A program made the translations under genes and the position numbers. A stretch of DNA of 64,000 nucleotides from contig NZ_MSXV01000020.1 in the NCBI RefSeq assembly GCF_001945395.1, positions 62,001 through 126,000 of the forward strand. Reading direction: 5' to 3'. Origin of the DNA: Pseudomonas sp. PA15(2017). GTDB lineage: Bacteria; Pseudomonadota; Gammaproteobacteria; Pseudomonadales; Pseudomonadaceae. Position 1 is the stretch's first letter. Every line of letters begins with the position of its first letter. The notes below the pieces were generated by a model, which worked only from the letters and a program-made list of their open reading frames with translations, ran no database searches and was not told the origin of the DNA. Shown one piece after another: positions 29,327 through 39,203 of the stretch.

Positions 29327-31645
29327 CTAGAACTGCCAGGATGCCGAGACCCGGAAGTTGCGTCCCACTTCGCTGTAATAGTCGTTGGGCTGAGCCAGGG
29401 CGCCGGTCGGGACGTTGAGCGCGTTCCAGTATTTCTTGTCCAGCGCGTTGAACAGCCCGGCCTGCAGTTTCACACCATCAAGCATCGCGGGCTGCCAGTA
29501 GCCAGTCAGGTCGACCACGCCGTAACCAGGCGCCTTGAAGTCACCCGCGTTCTCGACCTTGTTGCGTGCTGCCGCTGCACGCAGCATCAAGTCTGCCCCA
29601 TAGTGATCGGCTTCATAGCCGAGCCCCAGCAAACCGCTCAGTGGCGCCACCGAGCTCAAGTGTTGATCGGTCTGACGATCCTTGCCTACCGCCCAGGCCA
29701 CGGAGCCCCAGAGTTTCCACTGGGTAATGAATTCCCAGTGAGCCGTGGCTTCTGCACCGTAGATGCGAACCTTGGAGCGGTTCTGTGTCCGGGTCACGCC
29801 TAGCGGGTAGTCGGCATTGTCCAGTCCGATTGAGGCGAGCGTTGCCGCGTCCACGGCGACACCTTCGTCGATGAAGTTCTTGTAGCGATTGTCGAACAGG
29901 GCGAGCGAACCGCCGAGGCGTTGATCGCCGAGGCGTGCGCCGACCTCGAAGCCGTTGCTTTCCTCTGGCTTGAGGTCAACGTTGCCGAGGCGAAGATAGC
30001 TGCCTTCGGCGCCATAGTTCATGTACAGCTGGGTCGCATCCGGTGCCTTGAAGCCTTGTGCCCACTGGGCGTAGAGCAACAGATCATCATCTGCTTGCCA
30101 GCTGGCGAGCAGGCTGCCGGAGAGTTTATGGTCGCTGCTGCTGCGCAGGGTCTGCTCGTTGCTGGGATTGACGTTGTTGGCGAAGTCGCCACCGGCTTTG
30201 GGTTGCTGTCGATAGGCGTCATAGCGAATGCCCGGTGTCAGTGTGATGGTGTTGTCGGCAAAACCGATTTCATCACGTGCGTAGATGGCCCATTGGCTAC
30301 CCTCGGCTTTGGGCATATCCGCCTGGTTGGTGTGCAGGAAGTCGCAGGCGGCAGGCCCCATGTACATCGGGTTACTCGGGTCGATGCTGAAAGCCGGGCA
30401 ATTGTCGTAGCCTTCGGAGACTTGCTGCGTATCGATCCGGTAGAGTTCGGCACCCGCCACCAGGTGGTGAGAGGTGTCGGCCAGCCGGAGCGTTTTACCG
30501 GCCTCGCCAGACACACCGTACAGCTCCTTCTCTATCTGGTTGTCGCGCCCGAATGCTCCGCTCGGGTAGCGATACGGATTGCCCGGCAGGCGACCTACCG
30601 TTTGGAACACCACATCCGGAATATTGGCGCGCGCGTCTCTGAGTACGCGGGTGCCAGCCTGGTCATCGTTACGGCGCAGTTTCTGCCAGTAGGCGATGAC
30701 ATTGGCGTGATCCAGCAGTCCATCGGCGGTGTCCGCCACGAAGCCGTAGTCGATGGACAGGCGCTCGCGCCGTACATGCTTGGTCGTGCTGTTGTCGCCA
30801 ATCAGATAGTTGCCGCCCTGATTGCTGCGGCTGTCGATATCGTAGTCGCGGTCAAAGTGCTCGGCCGTGAAGCCTAGCTTGTGGCCACCTTCTAAATCCT
30901 GCTGGAGCTTGAACAGCAGGCTTTGCTGATCGGTATCGGCCGGGTTGGCACGGGTGCGCGTGGCGCCAAAACTATTCGACGTGCCAGCATTTTCCAGCTC
31001 ATGTCCCTGCCGCAGCCCCCCCTGTAACAACCAACTGGTGTTTTGGTAGCGGCCCGCCAGTGCCGCATTCAGGCCCCAGCTATCGTCGGCACTGTCGTAG
31101 TCGGTTTTGATCAGGCTGCCGAAAGTCTTGCCGTTCACAAGCAGATCCTGCGGGTTCAGTGTCCTCAACTGGACGGCGCCGCCCAGCGTACCGGAGCCTA
31201 CCTGGCTGGAATTCGAACCCCGCACGATATCCACGGCGGAAAGCCCATTGAAGTCCACACTGTCGAGTCCGCCTTGAGCGCCGCCGGTCGGGCCTTGGCT
31301 ACGTGCGCCATCGGTCAGCCAGGGCACGCGAATACCATCGATTGTCGTCAGTACCCGATCCCGGTCGAGCCCGCGAATGTTGATACTTTCATTGCTGCGA
31401 TTGAAGTTAACCCCCGGTTCCGCACGCCGTCCCAGATCGTCGAAGCTGCGAATCAGGCGCTGATCCATTGTCTTGGCATCGGTCGAGGTGGTGATGGGCA
31501 GTGACTGCTCGACGGCGCTGCCGATAACCCGTGTGCTTTCAAGTTCTGTCACTTTGCCTTGCGCCTGTTGGGCAACGGCGAACGCAGGGCTGAACAATAA
31601 AAAGGCTAGGCAGGAGCGAAGTGGGAAGGGCGGGGTAGGCGACAT
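29327..31645 (-). CDS. phuR: TonB-dependent haem receptor PhuR
   Basis: The 772-residue product has a signal peptide (about residues 1-25, ending AVA), a TonB plug (INIRGLDRDRVLTTIDGIRV, VDIVRGSNSSQVGSGTLGG) and a barrel with FKAP (a FRAP-like motif) and NLKPEES (NPNL-like). It ends in a terminal phenylalanine (SWQF). PhuR imports haem from host proteins, and the divergent phuSTUVW operon completes the pathway. A poly-G7 tract (31016-31022 on plus, as C7) lies in the coding sequence. A Fur-box-like site precedes the start. Confidence 0.92.
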   Translation of the reverse strand: MSPTPPFPLRSCLAFLLFSPAFAVAQQAQGKVTELESTRVIGSAVEQSLPITTSTDAKTMDQRLIRSFDDLGRRAEPGVNFNRSNESINIRGLDRDRVLTTIDGIRVPWLTDGARSQGPTGGAQGGLDSVDFNGLSAVDIVRGSNSSQVGSGTLGGAVQLRTLNPQDLLVNGKTFGSLIKTDYDSADDSWGLNAALAGRYQNTSWLLQGGLRQGHELENAGTSNSFGATRTRANPADTDQQSLLFKLQQDLEGGHKLGFTAEHFDRDYDIDSRSNQGGNYLIGDNSTTKHVRRERLSIDYGFVADTADGLLDHANVIAYWQKLRRNDDQAGTRVLRDARANIPDVVFQTVGRLPGNPYRYPSGAFGRDNQIEKELYGVSGEAGKTLRLADTSHHLVAGAELYRIDTQQVSEGYDNCPAFSIDPSNPMYMGPAACDFLHTNQADMPKAEGSQWAIYARDEIGFADNTITLTPGIRYDAYRQQPKAGGDFANNVNPSNEQTLRSSSDHKLSGSLLASWQADDDLLLYAQWAQGFKAPDATQLYMNYGAEGSYLRLGNVDLKPEESNGFEVGARLGDQRLGGSLALFDNRYKNFIDEGVAVDAATLASIGLDNADYPLGVTRTQNRSKVRIYGAEATAHWEFITQWKLWGSVAWAVGKDRQTDQHLSSVAPLSGLLGLGYEADHYGADLMLRAAAARNKVENAGDFKAPGYGVVDLTGYWQPAMLDGVKLQAGLFNALDKKYWNALNVPTGALAQPNDYYSEVGRNFRVSASWQF

Positions 31646-31696
31646 GCGATTCTCCTGTCATGTCGAAATGCGGAAGAAAAAGATGTCGCATTAGAT

Positions 31697-31715
31697 GGTA
31701 GTGATTATCGTTTGT
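31697..31715. promoter_or_regulatory. Fur-box-like site between phuR and phuS
   Basis: GGTAGTGATTATCGTTTGT matches the 19-base Fur consensus at about 13 positions when read on the minus strand, with GATAAT intact. It lies 52 bases before phuR. Iron control of phu genes by Fur is known in P. aeruginosa; this site is by inspection only. Confidence 0.5.
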
Positions 31716-31843
31716 AAACAAGATTGTCTAGCGGTTAAGATTATTTAATGTTTGCTGGGTTTTACTCTCCAATCCAGCCGTTTACCCTTCCGGTCTATGG
31801 TTTTCCTCGCCTGTTCAGCGGGCCTTGCAAGGGAGTTGAAGTG

Positions 31844-32905
31844 ATGAGCGATCTGTCCGTGGCCGACGCAGGCCTGTATGCCGCCTGGCAAACCCTGCGT
31901 GCCGAGCAGCCGTACCTGCGGGCCCGGGATGCGGCGGCGAAGTTGGGCGTCAGCGAGGCCGAGCTGACCGCCAGCCGCCTGGCTGTGGATACCGTGCGCC
32001 TGCGCCCCGACTGGGCAACGTTGCTGCCCGCGCTGGGCGAGCTTGGCCACGTGATGGCACTGACCCGCAACGAGTCCTGCGTGCACGAGCGCAAGGGCGT
32101 TTACCGCGAGGTGACGATTGCCGGGAATGGCCAGATGGGCCTGGTGGTGTCGGCGGATATCGACCTGCGCCTGTTCCTTAGTGGTTGGTCCAGCGTCTTC
32201 GCCGTGGCCGAGCAGACGCCGCGCGGCGTGTTGCGCAGCGTCCAGGTGTTCGATCACCAGGGCACCGCGGTGCACAAGGTCTACCTTACCGAACGCAGCG
32301 AGCTGGATGCTTGGGAGCCGCTGCTCGCGCGTTTTCGCGATGAGCAGCAAAGCAGCGAACTGGCGCTCAAGCCGATGCCGGAGCCCGCAACCGTGCAGCC
32401 GGACGACGCCATCGACGGCGAGTCGCTGCGCGCCGGCTGGGCGGCGCTGAAGGACACCCACCATTTCTTCGCCCTGCTGAAGAACCACGGCGCGGCACGC
32501 ACCCAGGCGTTACGCCTGGCCGGTCGTGAATGGGCCGAACCGCTGGCGCCCGAGGCGCTTGCGGGGGTGTTCGAGCGCGCGGCAGCCGGCGACGTGCCGA
32601 TCATGGTGTTCGTCGGCAACCATCACTGCATCCAGATCCATACCGGGCCGATCAGCAACCTGAAGTGGATGGACACCTGGTTCAACGTGCTGGACCCGCA
32701 GTTCAACCTGCACCTCAAGGCCAATGACGTTCACACGCTGTGGCGCGTACGCAAACCGAGCAGCGATGGCGTGATCACCAGTTGGGAGGCGTTCGATGCC
32801 AACGGTGAGCTGATCGTGCAGGTGTTCGGCGCGCGCAAACCGGGCGTGCCGGAACGTGAGGACTGGCGTCTTCTGGCCGAGCAGACACCCGCTCTGCCAG
32901 CCTGA
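31844..32905 (+). CDS. phuS: Haem-trafficking protein PhuS
   Basis: I start at ATG 31844, which has AAGGGAG eight bases upstream; the product MSDLSVADAGLYAAWQTLR has 353 residues. It carries two HemS/ChuS-like haem-binding halves (about residues 25-175 and 200-345). PhuS is cytoplasmic, accepts haem from PhuUV and delivers it to haem oxygenase. The haem ligand histidine lies in the C-terminal half, but I do not assign its number. It opens the phuSTUVW unit, opposite phuR. Confidence 0.93.
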   Translation: MSDLSVADAGLYAAWQTLRAEQPYLRARDAAAKLGVSEAELTASRLAVDTVRLRPDWATLLPALGELGHVMALTRNESCVHERKGVYREVTIAGNGQMGLVVSADIDLRLFLSGWSSVFAVAEQTPRGVLRSVQVFDHQGTAVHKVYLTERSELDAWEPLLARFRDEQQSSELALKPMPEPATVQPDDAIDGESLRAGWAALKDTHHFFALLKNHGAARTQALRLAGREWAEPLAPEALAGVFERAAAGDVPIMVFVGNHHCIQIHTGPISNLKWMDTWFNVLDPQFNLHLKANDVHTLWRVRKPSSDGVITSWEAFDANGELIVQVFGARKPGVPEREDWRLLAEQTPALPA

Positions 32906-32975
32906 CGCTACACTGCCAGCGCCTGCCGCCGCTGCCTGTTGGCGGCCGATACGAATTCGCTTCCGGAGTTGCTCC

Positions 32976-33863
32976 ATGATCCGTCCCCTCGCTGCATTCA
33001 CCCTGTTCGCCAGCCTGCTGGTGCCACTGGCGGCAAGCGCCGACAACCTGCCGCAACGCTGGGTCAGCGCCGGGGGCTCCCTGAGCGAGTGGGTGGTCGA
33101 GCTCGGCGGTGAAGCCAAGCTGGTTGGCGTGGACACCACCAGCCAGCACCCGGCTTCGCTGCAAAAACTGCCCAGTGTCGGTTACCAGCGCCAACTGGCC
33201 GCCGAGGGCATTCTGGCCTTGCGCCCCGAGGTGCTGCTCGGTACCGATGAGATGGGCCCGCCGCCGGTGCTGGCACAGCTGGCCGCCGCCGGCGTGAAAG
33301 TCGAGGCGCTGCCTGCCGATGCCAACCTGCAGGTGCTGCAAGGCAATCTCGAGCGCATAGGTGTGCTGCTGGGCGACGAGGCCCGGGCCGAGCGCGTTTT
33401 CGCCGCCTATCAGGCGCGCCTGAGCGAGCAGGCTGATTGGGTCGCCAAGGCTCAGGCACAAACCCCGGCGCCAACCGCTCTGCTGCTGCTCGGTCACGCC
33501 GGCAGTAGCCCCATGGCCGGCGGCAAGGACACGGCGGCGGCCTGGATGATCGAGCAGGCCGGTGGCAACAACCTGACCACTCACGAAGGCTACAAGGCAC
33601 TGTCCACCGAGGCGCTGCTGGCGCTGGACCCTGACGTGGTGATCTTCGCCGACCGCCGCCTGAGCGGCGACGAGGCCAGACAGGCGCTGCTCAAGCAGAA
33701 CCCGGCCCTGGCCTCGACCAAGGCCGGCAAGCAAGGTCGTCTGGTGGCCATCGACCCGACCCTGCTGGTCGGCGGGCTCGGCCCGCGCATTCCCGCCGGC
33801 CTCGCTGCGCTTTCTGCCGCCTTCTACCCCGGGCGTACGCCGCTGGCAACCGCCACGCCATGA
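32976..33863 (+). CDS. phuT: Periplasmic haem-binding protein PhuT
   Basis: ATG 32976 gives 295 residues with a signal peptide (about 1-22, ending AASA). An in-frame upstream start would overlap phuS and spoil the signal peptide. The body is a class III periplasmic binding protein of the ferric-siderophore/haem type, with two lobes and a rigid helix. PhuT passes haem to the PhuUV transporter. GGAG lies upstream, and the stop overlaps the phuU start (ATGA). Confidence 0.92.
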   Translation: MIRPLAAFTLFASLLVPLAASADNLPQRWVSAGGSLSEWVVELGGEAKLVGVDTTSQHPASLQKLPSVGYQRQLAAEGILALRPEVLLGTDEMGPPPVLAQLAAAGVKVEALPADANLQVLQGNLERIGVLLGDEARAERVFAAYQARLSEQADWVAKAQAQTPAPTALLLLGHAGSSPMAGGKDTAAAWMIEQAGGNNLTTHEGYKALSTEALLALDPDVVIFADRRLSGDEARQALLKQNPALASTKAGKQGRLVAIDPTLLVGGLGPRIPAGLAALSAAFYPGRTPLATATP

Positions 33864-34897
33864 AGCCGGTGATTGCCCCGCGCTCACTGTTCATCGCGCT
33901 GGGTCTGCTGTTGGCACTCGCTTTGTGGCTGTCCCTGGCCCTCGGGCCGGTGAGCCTGCCGCTAGGCGATACCCTGCGAGCCGCCCTGCGCCTGGCCGGT
34001 TTACCACTGGCGGACGATGGCCTGCAGCAGGCCGAGCTGATCCTTGGCCAGATCCGCATGCCGCGTACCCTGCTGGGCCTGGCGGTCGGCGCCGTGCTGG
34101 CGCTGTGTGGCGTGGCGATGCAGGGCCTGTTTCGCAACCCATTGGCCGACCCCGGCCTGATCGGCGTTTCCAGCGGTGCGGCGCTTGGCGCGGCCATCGC
34201 CATCGTCGGGAGCGCCGCCATGGGGGGGATGCCGGAGCTGTTCGCGCCTTACCTGCTATCGCTGTGCGCCTTTCTCGGTGGCCTGGTGGTGACCGCGCTG
34301 GTCTATCGCCTGGGGCGCCGCAACGGGCAGACCAGCGTGACCACCATGCTGCTTGCCGGTATCGCCCTCAATGCCCTGGCGTTCGCCTGCATCGGCCTGT
34401 TCACCTACCTGGCCGACGATGCCACCTTGCGCACCCTGACCTTCTGGAACCTGGGCAGCCTCAACGGCGCCAGCTATGCCCGGCTGTGGCCGCTGCTGCT
34501 GGTGACCCTGGCGGTGGCGCTGTGGCTGCCGCGCCGTGCTCTGGCGCTGAATGCCTTGCTGCTCGGCGAGTCCGAGGCGCGTCACCTGGGCGTTGCGGTG
34601 GAGCGCCTGAAGCGCGAGCTGGTGTTCTGCACCGCGTTGGGTGTCGGTGCCGCCGTGGCTGCAGCGGGGATGATCGGTTTCATCGGCCTGGTGGTGCCGC
34701 ACCTGGTGCGGCTGTTGGTCGGGCCCGATCACCGCGTGCTGCTGCCGGCTTCGGCGCTGGCGGGCGCCAGTTTGCTGCTGCTCGCCGATCTGTTCGCGCG
34801 GCTGATCCTGTCGCCCGCCGAGCTGCCCATCGGCATCGTTACCGCCCTGATCGGCGCGCCGTTCTTTCTCTATCTGCTGCTGCGAGGACGCACCTGA
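33860..34897 (+). CDS. phuU: Haem ABC transporter permease PhuU
   Basis: The 345-residue protein is a FecCD-type permease with about ten hydrophobic segments. Diagnostic segments are [20 protein letters not shown] and [20 protein letters not shown]. It forms the inner-membrane channel for haem with PhuV. ATGA joins it to phuT and TGATG joins it to phuV. Confidence 0.93.
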   Translation: MKPVIAPRSLFIALGLLLALALWLSLALGPVSLPLGDTLRAALRLAGLPLADDGLQQAELILGQIRMPRTLLGLAVGAVLALCGVAMQGLFRNPLADPGLIGVSSGAALGAAIAIVGSAAMGGMPELFAPYLLSLCAFLGGLVVTALVYRLGRRNGQTSVTTMLLAGIALNALAFACIGLFTYLADDATLRTLTFWNLGSLNGASYARLWPLLLVTLAVALWLPRRALALNALLLGESEARHLGVAVERLKRELVFCTALGVGAAVAAAGMIGFIGLVVPHLVRLLVGPDHRVLLPASALAGASLLLLADLFARLILSPAELPIGIVTALIGAPFFLYLLLRGRT

Positions 34898-35664
34898 TGC
34901 TCAGTGCCCGCAACCTGTCGATCCAGCGTGGCGACAAGACGGTGCTGGCCGATATCGACCTGCAACTGCAGCCTGGTGAAGTGCTGGGCGTGCTCGGCCC
35001 CAACGGCGCTGGCAAGAGCACCTTGCTGGGCGCCCTGTGCGGCGAGTTGAGCCCGGCTGCGGGTGAGGTCGTTCTGGACGACCGGCCGCTGCAGGAGTGG
35101 CCGGGCACGGCCCGCGCGCGGCGCCTGGCGGTGTTGCCGCAAAGCTCGTCGCTGAACTTCAGTTTCGTGGTCGGCGATGTGGTGATGATGGGCCGCATGC
35201 CCCACGATACGGGCCGCGAGCGTGATGAACAGATCGTCCGCGAGGCGTTGCAGGCCGCCGATGCCGAGCACCTGGCCGAACGCAGCTATTTGCAGCTGTC
35301 CGGCGGCGAGCGTCAGCGTGTGCACCTGGCGCGGGTGCTGGCGCAGCTGTGGCCGGGCGGTGCCGAGCAGACGCTGCTGCTCGACGAGCCGACCTCCATG
35401 CTCGACCCGTTGCATCAGCACACCACCTTGCAGGCCGTACGCCGCTTCGCCGAACAGGGCGCCGCGGTGATGGTCATTCTCCATGATCTGAACCTGGCGG
35501 CCCGGTATTGCGACCGCCTGCTGTTGCTCAACGACGGTCGTGCCCATGCCATCGGCCTGCCTGCCGAGGTGCTGCGTGCCGAGCCGCTGCACGCGGTGTT
35601 CGGCCTGGAAGTGCTGGTGCAGCGCCACCCCGAACGCGGGCACCCACTGATCGTCGCCCGCTGA
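34897..35664 (+). CDS. phuV: Haem ABC transporter ATPase PhuV
   Basis: ATG 34897 overlaps the phuU stop, giving 255 residues. The frame is open far upstream, but that part is an alternative frame of phuU and is not coding. Walker A is [12 protein letters not shown], the signature is [15 protein letters not shown] and Walker B is [12 protein letters not shown]. It energises haem import through PhuU. Confidence 0.94.
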   Translation: MLSARNLSIQRGDKTVLADIDLQLQPGEVLGVLGPNGAGKSTLLGALCGELSPAAGEVVLDDRPLQEWPGTARARRLAVLPQSSSLNFSFVVGDVVMMGRMPHDTGRERDEQIVREALQAADAEHLAERSYLQLSGGERQRVHLARVLAQLWPGGAEQTLLLDEPTSMLDPLHQHTTLQAVRRFAEQGAAVMVILHDLNLAARYCDRLLLLNDGRAHAIGLPAEVLRAEPLHAVFGLEVLVQRHPERGHPLIVAR

Positions 35665-35674
35665 AGGAAGCCCG

Positions 35675-36559
35675 ATGCGTACGCTGTTTTTCGCCCTGCT
35701 GGTGCTGCTCACTGCCTGCCAAAGCCAGCCCGTCCTGGCGCCCGTGCCCGCGTGGCAAAGCCCAGAGGGGCGTGGGCACGCCGAGCTGGGGCAAATCATC
35801 GACCTGCGCCGCCGCGCACGGCTGACGCCCGAGCAACTCGTCGCTCGATTGGCAAAGGCTCCCCGAGTGCTGGTCGGCGAGCAGCATGACAACCCGGATC
35901 ACCACGCTCTGCATCTGTGGTTGCTGCGCGCCCTGGAGGCGCGGCGAGGGCAAGGCAGCCTGTTGCTGGAAATGCTCGCCAACAGCCAGCAGCCGCAGGT
36001 CGAAGATGTGAAGCAGCAATTGCGTGAAGGCCTGCAGATCGCCGATCTGCCCAAGGCGCTGGAGTGGAGCAACGGTTGGCCGTGGGCGCTGTACGGCCCC
36101 ATCGTGCATCATGCGCTGGTACAGGACTACCCGCTGCGTGCCGCGAATCTCGACCGTGCCGAGATCATGATGATCTACCGGCAGCAGCCAGTGCTGAGAG
36201 GAGAGGCCTCCACCGCGGCGGCCGTGCAGGAACCGCTGCTGGCGCAGATTAGCGAGTCCCATTGCGACAAGCTGCCGATCAGCCAGCTGCCAGCGATGCT
36301 CGCCGTGCAGCAGCAGCGCGACCGGCGCATGGCCGAGCAACTGTTGAAAGCACCGCAGCCGGCGATGTTGTTCGCTGGCGCCTTTCACGTGCGCCGCGAC
36401 CTGGGCGTGCCGCTGCACCTGAGCGACCTGGGCGAGCCGGATGGCGCCCAGGTGCTGATCCTTTCCGAAGTGGGTAAGCCGGTGACCGCCGAGCAAGCGG
36501 ATTACGTGTGGTACACCGCCGCCTTGCCGCCCGAGGACCATTGCGCGCGATTTCGCTAG
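35675..36559 (+). CDS. phuW: ChaN-family haem-linked lipoprotein PhuW
   Basis: The 294-residue product has a lipoprotein signal with lipobox LTAC (Cys15) and a ChaN (DUF399) domain, including RVLVGEQHDNPDHH, a histidine-rich segment. Related ChaN proteins bind haem at the outer membrane. Ten bases separate it from phuV. It corresponds to the last gene of the P. aeruginosa phu operon. The exact function is not established. Confidence 0.88.
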   Translation: MRTLFFALLVLLTACQSQPVLAPVPAWQSPEGRGHAELGQIIDLRRRARLTPEQLVARLAKAPRVLVGEQHDNPDHHALHLWLLRALEARRGQGSLLLEMLANSQQPQVEDVKQQLREGLQIADLPKALEWSNGWPWALYGPIVHHALVQDYPLRAANLDRAEIMMIYRQQPVLRGEASTAAAVQEPLLAQISESHCDKLPISQLPAMLAVQQQRDRRMAEQLLKAPQPAMLFAGAFHVRRDLGVPLHLSDLGEPDGAQVLILSEVGKPVTAEQADYVWYTAALPPEDHCARFR

Positions 36560-36638
36560 CGCAAGATCCTCTTAGGGCGGGTCAGGTGCTTGTCTCGGGG
36601 GCGAGACGCATCCGGTTATCGGCGCCTCTCAGGCTGCT

Positions 36639-37655
36639 TCAGAACCCTTCCAGCACGATCTTGCCCTTGGCCTTGCCGCTTTCCAGCAGGGCATGGGCGC
36701 GGCGCAGGTTTTCGGCATTGATGGTGCCGAAGTGCTCGCCCAGGGTGGTTTTCAGGGTGCCGGCGTCCACCAGGTCGGCGACGCGATTGAGCAGGCGGTG
36801 TTGCTCGATCATGTCGGCGGTCTCGAACAGCGAGCGGGTGAACATCAGTTCCCAATGCAGGGAGATGCTCTTGCGCTTGAGCTTCATCACGTCCAGCGGC
36901 TGCAGCGGGTCGTCGATCAGCGCCAGGCGGCCTTGCGGGGCCAGGGCCTCGACGATGGCGTCATAGTGCTGGTCGGTCTGGGTCAGGCTGGCCACGTGGG
37001 TGACCTGGGCGATGCCGATCCGCGCCAGTTCTTCGTTCAGCGGCTTGCTGTGGTCGATCACATGATGGGCGCCCAGTTCGCGAACCCAGGCCTGGGTTTC
37101 CGGACGCGAGGCGGTGCCGATCACGGTCAGCCCGGTGAGCTGTCGGGCCAGTTGCACGAGGATCGAGCCGACGCCACCGGCGGCGCCGACGACCAACAGG
37201 CTCTGGCCCTGGTCGGCCGTGCCCTCGGCGACCTGCAGGCGGTCGAACAGCAGCTCCCAGGCAGTGATGGCGGTCAGCGGCAGGGCAGCGGCTTCGGCGA
37301 AGGGCAGGCTGCTTGGCTTGCGACCGACGATGCGCTCGTCGACCACATGCAGCTCGCTGTTGGCCCCGGCACGGTTGATGGCGCCGGCGTAGGCGACTTC
37401 ATCACCGACCTTGAACAGCGTCACCTCGCTGCCGACCGCCTTGACCACACCGGTCGCGTCCCAGCCCAGTACCTTGGGCTGGCCGGCGTCGGGCGCCACG
37501 TTACGGCGGATCTTGGTGTCCACCGGGTTCACGGAGATGGCTTTCACTTCGACGAGCAGGTCGCGCGGGCCGGGCGTCGGTGCGTCGAGCGTGACGTCCT
37601 GCAGGGCCTGCGGATTATCGATGGGCAGCGACTGGTGATAGGCAACGGCTTTCAT
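36639..37655 (-). CDS. Zinc-type alcohol dehydrogenase family / quinone oxidoreductase-like protein
   Basis: The start at 37655 (MKAVAYHQSLPIDNPQAL) gives 338 residues and is preceded by AGGACG. An open frame continues about 1.1 kb upstream over the LysR gene but is only a shadow. The protein belongs to the medium-chain reductase superfamily: GroES-like N-terminal half, then the nucleotide motif VVGAAGGVGSILVQLAR. The catalytic zinc ligands of true alcohol dehydrogenases are absent, so an NADPH-dependent reductase is more likely. It is divergent from a LysR regulator. Confidence 0.88.
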   Translation of the reverse strand: MKAVAYHQSLPIDNPQALQDVTLDAPTPGPRDLLVEVKAISVNPVDTKIRRNVAPDAGQPKVLGWDATGVVKAVGSEVTLFKVGDEVAYAGAINRAGANSELHVVDERIVGRKPSSLPFAEAAALPLTAITAWELLFDRLQVAEGTADQGQSLLVVGAAGGVGSILVQLARQLTGLTVIGTASRPETQAWVRELGAHHVIDHSKPLNEELARIGIAQVTHVASLTQTDQHYDAIVEALAPQGRLALIDDPLQPLDVMKLKRKSISLHWELMFTRSLFETADMIEQHRLLNRVADLVDAGTLKTTLGEHFGTINAENLRRAHALLESGKAKGKIVLEGF

Positions 37656-37766
37656 GGGGGGCGTCCTGTAGGGGCATGGGATGGAGGGCAGCTTGCGCCA
37701 ATCCATTGCCAGGAAAAACCATAGGCAGCTAGAGTCTCTTTCAATATTTTTTTGAAGATGATCGCC

Positions 37767-38684
37767 ATGCTGCGTTTCGATGACCTGCAACTGTTCGTAA
37801 GCATTGCCGGAGCGGGCAGCCTGTCGGCGGCTGCGCGCCAGCTGGACATATCGCCGGCCGTGGCCAGCGCCGGCCTCAAGCGCCTGGAACAGCAGTTGCA
37901 GGCGCGCCTGTTCGTACGCTCGACCCGTAGTTTGCGGCTGACCGCCGACGGCGAGGCCTTTCTGCTGCATGCCCGCCAAGCGCTGCAGAGCCTGGAGGCG
38001 GGGCGCCAACAACTGGCCGGCAGCAAGTCGGCGATCAGCGGGCCGCTGCAACTCGCGGCGCCCTCGGACTTCGGCCGCAACACGCTGCTGCCCTGGCTCG
38101 ATACCTTCATGCAGACGCATCCCCAGGTGCAATTGCGCCTGCTGCTTGGCGACCGGGTCACCGATCTGTTTCGTGAGCCCGTCGACATCGCCCTGCGCTA
38201 CGGCGCGCCGGAGGACTCGAGCTTGGTGGCGCTGCCAGTGGCGCCGGGCAACCGCCGGGTACTGTGCGCTGCGCCAGCCTACCTGCAGCGCCATGGCGAG
38301 CCGCGGCAGATCGCTGATTTGCGCCAGCACAACTGTCTGATCTACATGCTCGGCGGCCGCGCCTACGAGCGCTGGCGCTTTCACGACGGCGACCGGGCGC
38401 ACGGCCTGCAGGTGGCCGGTGATCGCCTCAGCGACGATGCCGATGTGGTGCGGCGCTGGGCCGTGGCTGGCGCCGGGGTGGTGTACAAATCCTGGCTGGA
38501 CGTGGCCGGCGACGTGCACGCCGGGCGCTTGCGCATCCTCTTGCCGGAGGTACTTGGCGAGCCGACGCCGTTGAATCTGATCTGCACCCACCGCGAGCAG
38601 TTGAGCAAGCCGGTGCACCTGCTGCGCGAGTTCGTGCAGGCGCGTTGCGGCGAGTTGCTGGCGCAAGCGCCGTGGCACCGTTAA
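37767..38684 (+). CDS. LysR-family transcriptional regulator
   Basis: I start at ATG 37767 (MLRFDDLQLFVSIAGAGSLS), the usual LysR N-terminus; ATG 37758 is an alternative. The roughly 305-residue protein has a winged helix-turn-helix (residues about 3-62) and a substrate-binding domain. It lies 111 bases from the divergent oxidoreductase and probably controls it, as is common for such pairs. The effector cannot be inferred. Confidence 0.9.
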   Translation: MLRFDDLQLFVSIAGAGSLSAAARQLDISPAVASAGLKRLEQQLQARLFVRSTRSLRLTADGEAFLLHARQALQSLEAGRQQLAGSKSAISGPLQLAAPSDFGRNTLLPWLDTFMQTHPQVQLRLLLGDRVTDLFREPVDIALRYGAPEDSSLVALPVAPGNRRVLCAAPAYLQRHGEPRQIADLRQHNCLIYMLGGRAYERWRFHDGDRAHGLQVAGDRLSDDADVVRRWAVAGAGVVYKSWLDVAGDVHAGRLRILLPEVLGEPTPLNLICTHREQLSKPVHLLREFVQARCGELLAQAPWHR

Positions 38685-38742
38685 GCTGCTGCGGCAATCC
38701 ACCACAGCCCGTTTGCCGCCACTGCCCCTAAAATCGCCAGCC

Positions 38743-39132
38743 ATGAACCTGTCCCGCTGCAACCGCTCATTGCTCGCCTGGGTGCTGTATTTCAGCGTCC
38801 TGTTCAGCGCGCTCGCCTGTGCGGTGAGTCATGGGCAGATGACCGGCCTGCAGCTCAGCGGCATGGATGGCGGCTATTGCGGCCTGGAGGCCGGCGCCAA
38901 CGGCAGCATGGACATGGGCGGCTTGGATTCGGGCATGCCGATGCCGTTCATGGGCTCGGTGTGTCCGTTGTGCTCCACCTTCGTGGCCTTGGCCCTGGCG
39001 GCCTTCTTCGGCCTGCTCGGTCTGCTGCCCCGGCAGCGTCCCGCCACCCCACGCCCCAGCGCCGAGCCTGGCGGGGCGGTCCGTTACCTGTGGCCCTCGG
39101 CCAACCCTCGCGCATCGCCGCTGATCGCCTGA
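38743..39132 (+). CDS. DUF2946 family protein
   Basis: ATG 38743 gives 129 residues. The N-terminus is a signal or anchor (LLAWVLYFSVLFSALACAV); the middle is Met- and Gly-rich (GSMDMGGLDSGMPMPFM), followed by a CPLC motif and a second hydrophobic segment. DUF2946 proteins are often linked to copper. The Cys and Met residues and the PepSY and PCu(A)C neighbours support a copper-related role, but this is an inference. Confidence 0.78.
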   Translation: MNLSRCNRSLLAWVLYFSVLFSALACAVSHGQMTGLQLSGMDGGYCGLEAGANGSMDMGGLDSGMPMPFMGSVCPLCSTFVALALAAFFGLLGLLPRQRPATPRPSAEPGGAVRYLWPSANPRASPLIA

Positions 39133-39203
39133 CTCGCTGATTGTCGTTGCCTGCTGCGCTTGTCGCCGTGGGCAGTTCGTTCATGCATACGATCGGGCTT
39201 CAC

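Noticed and set aside
33925..34896. 324-residue upstream extension of PhuV
   Set aside because: It is an alternative frame of phuU; the PhuV start overlaps the PhuU stop.
36560..36638. Tandem prrF small RNAs downstream of phuW
   Set aside because: P. aeruginosa carries them at this place, but the 79-base gap here is too short and shows no Fur-controlled tandem units.
37656..38762. N-terminal extension of the oxidoreductase gene over the LysR gene
   Set aside because: The extension is antisense to a clear LysR gene; the real start at 37655 has a ribosome-binding site and normal length.
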